DNA of 9,109 nucleotides. Source: an uncultured Holdemanella sp. GTDB taxonomy: Bacteria > Bacillota_I > Bacilli_A > Erysipelotrichales > Erysipelotrichaceae. The notes beneath the pieces were generated by a model that saw only the letters and a list, made by a program, of their open reading frames with translations, did not search any database and had not been told where the DNA came from. Both the position numbers and the translations under genes were made by a program. Location of the stretch: contig NZ_CAKVMR010000080.1 of NCBI RefSeq assembly GCF_934772795.1, positions 1 through 9,109 on the forward strand, written 5' to 3'. This document shows, piece by piece, positions 5,724-9,109 of this stretch (positions within the stretch are counted from its first letter, which is position 1; the number at the start of each line of letters is the position of its first letter).

Positions 5724-7046
5724 AAATGGTTTTATGATTTTTTGATATGAATAGATTAATTGGCTTGCCATTAAACACCAGATAATGGGTTCGCAAAAGC
5801 ATACACCTAAATATTTAAATGTAGGAACTAAAAATAATGTAAAGACAATTTTACCAATGAGTTCAATAATACTAGAAAATAAAGGTGTGATTTTATATCC
5901 AAAGCCTTGAATCGCATTTCTTAAATTCAATAGTACACTTAATATTATGAAAAATGGAATATTGATTTTTAGATACATAGCTCCATTTTGTAGTACGGCA
6001 GGCGTATTGGATCCAGATAGAAGGTGGACTAGATTTTCGGCTGTCAAATAGATAAGGATACTTAAAAAGATTGGGTATATAATACCGCAGATATTTGAAA
6101 GGCGAACACCTTTTATAATTCGCTCATAATTTTGAGCTCCCTTGTTTTGAGAGACAAAGGTTGCCATAGAAGCGGCAAGAGTAGAAAGTGGAAGACAAAA
6201 TAAAGACATTAACTTTCGTGCGGCCGTATGGGCTGTGATAATTAGGGTTCCTAGACTGTTGATTCCGGATTGAAGAATAATGGTTCCAATGGAAACGATA
6301 GAGAACATAAATCCCATCGAAAAGCCTTGACCTAACAAATCATTAACCATATAGGATTCGATATGAAAGTGTTCTTTTTTGGGAATCAATATTTTAGCAC
6401 TTTTCCAAATTAAAAAGAAACATATAATAGTTGAAATGGCTTGGGCAATAACAGTAGCTACAGCTGCGCCAAATACGCCCATATCAAGTATTGTGATACA
6501 TACAATATCAAGTGCAATATTTATAATGGATGAGCAGAAAAGCACAATCAATGGTCTTAGACTATCGCCAATAGCTCGTAACATACCGGCGCCTAAATTG
6601 TAAAACATGGTGATGATCAAAAAGGCAGATATACAGCGAATGTAGTTTAATGAATCATAATAAATACTTTTGGGTGTCTTTAGAATTGTTAGTAAATATG
6701 GCATCGAAACATAGGAAACAAGTGTGATCACAATGGCTATGATCAATCCTAAAATTAGAGATGCTGCAATACTTTTTTTTAATTCATTTTCATTTTTAGA
6801 ACCATAATATTTTGCTGTAACAATACTAAATCCTGTGCCGCATCCATTTGAAAATTGAACAATCAATTCAAAGATAGCAGCGGTAGCCCCCATTGCGGCT
6901 AATGCGTTGTCACCTAAGAAATGACCGACTAATAATGTGTCAATTGTATTGTAGAGTTGTTGAAATAGATTCGAAAAGAAAAGTGGAATCACAAAGAAAA
7001 GCAATCCTTTTGCGATGCTTCCTTGTGTTAGTGAATGATTTTTCAT
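5709..7046 (-). CDS. MATE-family efflux transporter (second gene of pair)
   Basis: A 445-aa integral membrane protein with about 12 membrane helices in two homologous halves (about 10-220 and 235-440), of the NorM/DinF-like MATE group, which export cationic drugs and metabolites with Na+ or H+. The start GLLFFVIPLFFSNLFQQL then NTIDTLLVGHFLG (33-45) is the usual first helix, with the conserved acidic residue D36. AMGATAAIFELI follows in helix 2, and PIIRA-like MLRAIGDSLRPL opens the domain around 155-170. ATG 7044-7046 overlaps the stop of the upstream MATE gene as ATGA, and a perfect AAAAGGAGG (7055-7063) lies inside that gene, so the two are translated together. Substrate unknown. Confidence 0.94.
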   Translation of the reverse strand: MKNHSLTQGSIAKGLLFFVIPLFFSNLFQQLYNTIDTLLVGHFLGDNALAAMGATAAIFELIVQFSNGCGTGFSIVTAKYYGSKNENELKKSIAASLILGLIIAIVITLVSYVSMPYLLTILKTPKSIYYDSLNYIRCISAFLIITMFYNLGAGMLRAIGDSLRPLIVLFCSSIINIALDIVCITILDMGVFGAAVATVIAQAISTIICFFLIWKSAKILIPKKEHFHIESYMVNDLLGQGFSMGFMFSIVSIGTIILQSGINSLGTLIITAHTAARKLMSLFCLPLSTLAASMATFVSQNKGAQNYERIIKGVRLSNICGIIYPIFLSILIYLTAENLVHLLSGSNTPAVLQNGAMYLKINIPFFIILSVLLNLRNAIQGFGYKITPLFSSIIELIGKIVFTLFLVPTFKYLGVCFCEPIIWCLMASQLIYSYQKIIKPFKAQN

Positions 7047-8377
7047 TTTGTGAGCCTCCTTTTTGAATATAATATGAACCAGATTACTAAAACAGTTCCT
7101 TTAATAATGCTTGAAATTGAAATGGCCCACCATACTCCATTTACACCTAAATAATTAGATAACAAAATGGCCATAGGAATTCTCGCAGATGTAAAGACAA
7201 TCGAAACGATACTAGGTGGTAAAGTTTTACCAAGTCCATTAAAAGCACCTTGTGTAGCAATTTCTATGCACATGAATAATTGAGAATAGCCAAGTATAAT
7301 TAGATAGTCAATTCCATAAGGAAGGATGTTTGTTTCATGGATAAAACATGAAAATATAGGGCCAGGAAGGAAAATTAAAATAGCCGTTGTCAATAATCCC
7401 CACAATCCAACCACGAACATGCCAGTTTTATAACCTTGTTTTACACGATTATAATTTTTTGCACCATAATTTTGCGAAGTGAACGCATTGATAGATGCAC
7501 TGAATCCATCGGCTGCCATCCATGAAATAGATTCGATTTGAGAGCCTACTTTTTGTACGGCAACACTGATAGCTCCAAAACTTGAGATTAAGCGAGCAAT
7601 GTACATAGAAATACATGTAAACAACATACTTTGTACAGAGGATGGAAATCCTATTTTTAATATTTTAGAAATATGATTCAATTCTGGTTTTGACAAGATA
7701 TGGATATCTCTAAATAGATCAAGATTTCTTGCATCATATAAAAAGACCAAAGTGACAATGATTTGAGCAAGAATTGTAGCTAGAGCAGCACCAATGACTC
7801 TAAGATCAAAGACAAAGATGAGGACAGGGTCTAAAATTAAATTTAATACTAGACCTGTAGTCGTGGCTATAAATGTGCTCTTAGAATGGCCTGCAGCCGT
7901 AAGAATTCCAGTAAAAATTTGATTCACAAAGGAGAATACAATAAAGCCACATGTAATCCATAAATAATTCTGAGCATCTTGAATAATAATAGGATCTGAT
8001 AAATTAAATAATTGAATTAAATTCTTTTGAAAAACAATAATAATGACTCCATATATTAACGCAAAAAATATAGAGCTTTGAAATGCGGATTCAATATAAT
8101 TTTTTGTTTCCGCTTTATTATTGGCTCCAAGACTTTGACCCACTAAAGCTTGTGATCCAATCTTAGGCATATTCACAAGGCCATTTGCCAAATACATGAA
8201 ATTTCCGGACACACCGATACTGGCAACTGCGCCAGAACCTAAAAAACCAATCCACAACATATCAACTAGGTTATAGGCCATCTGAATAAAATATGTTGCC
8301 ATGATTGGGATTGCTAATAAACTTAATGATTTAAATATAGGACCATGCAGTAGGTCAACACTCTGATTTTTTTTCAT
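7043..8377 (-). CDS. MATE-family efflux transporter (first gene of pair)
   Basis: A 444-aa MATE transporter with about 12 membrane helices. The start DLLHGPIFKSLSLLAIPI is the standard N-terminus, then NLVDMLWIGFLGSGAVASIG (D39 is the helix 1 acidic residue). FSASINAFTSQNYGAKNYNR is the conserved motif starting the second half. It is clearly only a distant relative of its partner, so this is not a recent duplication. There is no ribosome binding site before ATG 8377 and an in-frame stop lies at 8392-8390, so the start is fixed; the promoter predicts an almost leaderless message. The two genes probably act as separate pumps or, less likely, as a pair; the substrate is unknown. Confidence 0.94.
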   Translation of the reverse strand: MKKNQSVDLLHGPIFKSLSLLAIPIMATYFIQMAYNLVDMLWIGFLGSGAVASIGVSGNFMYLANGLVNMPKIGSQALVGQSLGANNKAETKNYIESAFQSSIFFALIYGVIIIVFQKNLIQLFNLSDPIIIQDAQNYLWITCGFIVFSFVNQIFTGILTAAGHSKSTFIATTTGLVLNLILDPVLIFVFDLRVIGAALATILAQIIVTLVFLYDARNLDLFRDIHILSKPELNHISKILKIGFPSSVQSMLFTCISMYIARLISSFGAISVAVQKVGSQIESISWMAADGFSASINAFTSQNYGAKNYNRVKQGYKTGMFVVGLWGLLTTAILIFLPGPIFSCFIHETNILPYGIDYLIILGYSQLFMCIEIATQGAFNGLGKTLPPSIVSIVFTSARIPMAILLSNYLGVNGVWWAISISSIIKGTVLVIWFILYSKRRLTK

Positions 8378-8386
8378 ACAGTGAAC

Positions 8387-8415
8387 ATTTTAGCAAGTTT
8401 TTAAGAATTTTTAAA
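8387..8415 (-). promoter_or_regulatory. Promoter of the MATE operon
   Basis: Minus strand: TTTAAA (8415-8410), 17-bp spacer, then TGC-TAAAAT (8395-8387), an extended -10. The expected start is near 8380, only about three bases before the ATG at 8377. The -35 lies against the tail of the upstream terminator. Confidence 0.5.
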
Positions 8416-8445
8416 CAAAAGATGGATGTGAAAATCACATCCATC
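8411..8445 (-). terminator. Terminator after the Rpn-tail array
   Basis: GATGGATGTGA (8421-8431) and TCACATCCATC (8435-8445) form a perfect 11-bp stem with a three-base loop; on the minus strand TTTTGTTTAA (8420-8411) follows. It separates the tail array from the MATE operon. Confidence 0.85.
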
Positions 8446-8448
8446 CTA

Positions 8449-8580
8449 TTAAATACTATTCTTTAGTTCTCTTAATGCATCTAAATCTAATCCAACAACC
8501 TCAGAGATCTCTTCAAGTGTCTGATTATTCTTTACAAGCATTTTAATCGCTATTTTGATTTGTGTGTTTTTAACACCACA
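8449..8580 (-). pseudogene. Third, divergent C-terminal fragment of an Rpn-like protein
   Basis: The minus strand from 8580 reads CGVKNTQIKIAIKMLVKNNQ then TLEEISEVVGLDLDALRELK and ends with TAA TAG (8451-8446). The frame has a stop at 8613-8611 and no good start apart from the inner Met (MLVKNN). The pattern (K-ML-four residues-T-xx-I-xx-V-x-L-xx-L) matches the C-terminal helix-turn-helix-like tail of Rpn/PD-(D/E)XK proteins and aligns with the two neighbouring copies, but the residues differ strongly, so it is an older or foreign fragment. It is joined to the next copy through the repeated TTTGTAAAGAATGG junction. Most likely untranslated, unless as a 30-43 aa peptide. Confidence 0.6.
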
Positions 8581-8588
8581 CTTAAAAC

Positions 8589-8844
8589 TTTGTAAAGAAT
8601 GGATGTGACTTTATATCAAGCTTTCATCAATAGCTTTTTGATTGATTCTTCGCTTACTGAGAAAATCGATGCGATTGTTTTAATACTGAAACCTTTATCT
8701 AGCATAGTTTGATATACTTCAAATCGGTTTAGTTCAATCCCTTGTTCGATACCCATCTGGATTCCTTTGTTTGTGGATTCTTCAAACATTTCATCTAATG
8801 CTCTGCACACTTTTACATCTCCCTTCTCGTTTTGTAAAGAATGG
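8589..8844. repeat. 14-bp direct repeats bracketing the middle tail copy
   Basis: TTTGTAAAGAATGG occurs at 8589-8602 and 8831-8844, 242 bp apart, exactly at the two junctions between tail copies. In the first copy the matching place reads TTTTGTTGTAGATA, sharing only TTTTGT. The repeats mark the unit that was duplicated or captured. Confidence 0.75.
8616..8810 (-). CDS. Detached Rpn C-terminal module, copy 2 (64 aa)
   Basis: From GTG 8810 this reads MCRALDEMFEESTNKGIQMG, then a short GIEQGIEL part, then YQTMLDKGFSIKTIASIFSV to KKLLMKA. It is nearly identical to the tail of the gene at the right edge: R/K, E/D, V/I and A/T changes, a four-residue gap and a different hinge (LNRFE for ALKELF). 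The nuclease domain is absent; upstream of the shared part the frame runs into the terminator hairpin of copy 1 (open back to a TTG at 8867), which is not homologous. AAGGGAG (8825-8819) eight bases before GTG is a good ribosome binding site, so it may be a live small gene resembling Rpn_S, the C-terminal product that inhibits Rpn nucleases in E. coli. It may equally be a decaying duplicate. The last 19 codons are nucleotide-identical to copy 1, implying recent origin or conversion. Confidence 0.55.
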   Translation of the reverse strand: MCRALDEMFEESTNKGIQMGIEQGIELNRFEVYQTMLDKGFSIKTIASIFSVSEESIKKLLMKA

Positions 8845-8863
8845 GTGCTACATGTGCACCCAT
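8841..8863 (-). terminator. Hairpin after tail copy 1
   Basis: ATGGGTGC (8841-8848) pairs with GCACCCAT (8856-8863), loop of seven; on the minus strand TCTTTAC follows. A modest terminator, five bases after the stop of copy 1; copy 2 lies behind it. Confidence 0.6.
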
Positions 8864-8868
8864 CCAAA

Positions 8869-9109
8869 TTAAGCTTTCATCAATAGCTTTTTGATTGATT
8901 CTTCGCTTACTGAGAAAATCGATGCGATAGCTTTAACACTAAATCCTTTTTCTAGCATAGTTTGATATACAAACAATTCTTTTAGTGCAATACCTTGTTC
9001 AATGCCTTGTTCGATACCCATCTGGATTCCTCTGTTTGTGGATTCTTCAAACATTTCATCTAATGCTCTACACACTTTTACATCTCCCTTCTCGCTTTTG
9101 TTGTAGATA
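8869..9109 (-). CDS. Rpn-like PD-(D/E)XK nuclease/transposase, C-terminal end (partial)
   Basis: The gene enters from beyond the right edge; the frame is open to 9108 and reads IYNKSEKGDVKVCRALDEMF, then EESTNRGIQMGIEQGIEQGI, a hinge ALKELFVYQTMLEKGF, and SVKAIASIFSVSEESIKKLL to the stop at 8871-8869. The KGDVKVCRALDEM segment, a Gly-Ile-Glu-Gln helical repeat and a terminal helix-turn-helix-like tail are the standard C-terminus of Rpn (recombination-promoting nuclease) / PD-(D/E)XK family transposases, common and multicopy in Erysipelotrichales. The catalytic domain would be upstream and is not seen. Inside the frame GAAGGGAG (9091-9084) precedes GTG 9075 by eight bases, a possible internal start giving a 68-aa C-terminal protein. 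Confidence 0.75.
   Translation of the reverse strand, partial: IYNKSEKGDVKVCRALDEMFEESTNRGIQMGIEQGIEQGIALKELFVYQTMLEKGFSVKAIASIFSVSEESIKKLLMKA
9073..9090 (-). promoter_or_regulatory. Internal Shine-Dalgarno and GTG start in the Rpn tail
   Basis: AAGGGAG (9090-9084), eight-base spacer, GTG (9075-9073). The same arrangement is kept in copy 2 (8825-8819 and GTG 8810-8808). In coding terms these bases encode KGDVKV, so conservation alone does not prove use as a start. Confidence 0.4.

Noticed and set aside
6379..6603. Plus-strand open frame opposite the second MATE gene
   Set aside because: Antisense of membrane helices, which often gives open hydrophobic frames.
8616..8867. TTG at 8867 as the start of tail copy 2
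   Set aside because: The first 13 or so codons would come from the terminator hairpin of copy 1 and are not homologous; no ribosome binding site upstream, whereas GTG 8810 has one.

Overview
The window is AT-rich, has strong AAGGAGG-type ribosome binding sites, extended -10 promoters and short gaps between genes. Gene content (glmU-prs block, ArsC/Spx-like protein, DUF3284-like protein, a PrfA-like Crp/Fnr regulator, clostridial-type MATE pair, Rpn-type nuclease tail with GIEQG repeats) points to a low-GC Firmicute, most probably a gut member of the Erysipelotrichales. The genus cannot be fixed from this sequence.

Layout. (1) Bases 1-932 hold the 3' half of a dead group II intron. A nested palindrome cluster (46-104) runs straight into the middle of the YADD catalytic motif of the reverse transcriptase; the thumb/maturase part follows (to 806), then RNA domains V and VI (854 to about 932). 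(2) Bases 961-3365 are a forward operon: a short GlmU lacking its acetyltransferase half, PRPP synthetase (prs), and a small ArsC/Spx-family protein, closed by a two-way terminator. (3) tatD on the minus strand and a DUF3284-like gene on the plus strand diverge from overlapping promoters at 4134-4162. (4) An unlisted-size 57-aa exported or membrane peptide (4713-4886) lies between two clear terminators. (5) A Crp/Fnr-type regulator (5033-5689) has a PrfA-box-like palindrome centred at about -41.5 of its own promoter. (6) Two MATE transporters form a minus-strand operon (8377 to 5709) with an ATGA overlap. (7) The right end (8449-9109) carries the C-terminal tail of an Rpn-like PD-(D/E)XK nuclease gene that enters from beyond the window, followed by two further detached copies of the same C-terminal module.

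Working together: glmU and prs supply UDP-GlcNAc and PRPP for wall and nucleotide synthesis, but the N-acetylation step normally done by GlmU must be done elsewhere. The MATE pair probably exports cationic or drug-like compounds. The regulator is probably autoregulated; its other targets are not visible here. The most interesting region is the Rpn tail array: each of the two good copies keeps an internal Shine-Dalgarno and GTG start, so the detached copies could be free-standing relatives of the intragenic Rpn_S antitoxins. The second tier is the PrfA-type box and the natural GlmU truncation.
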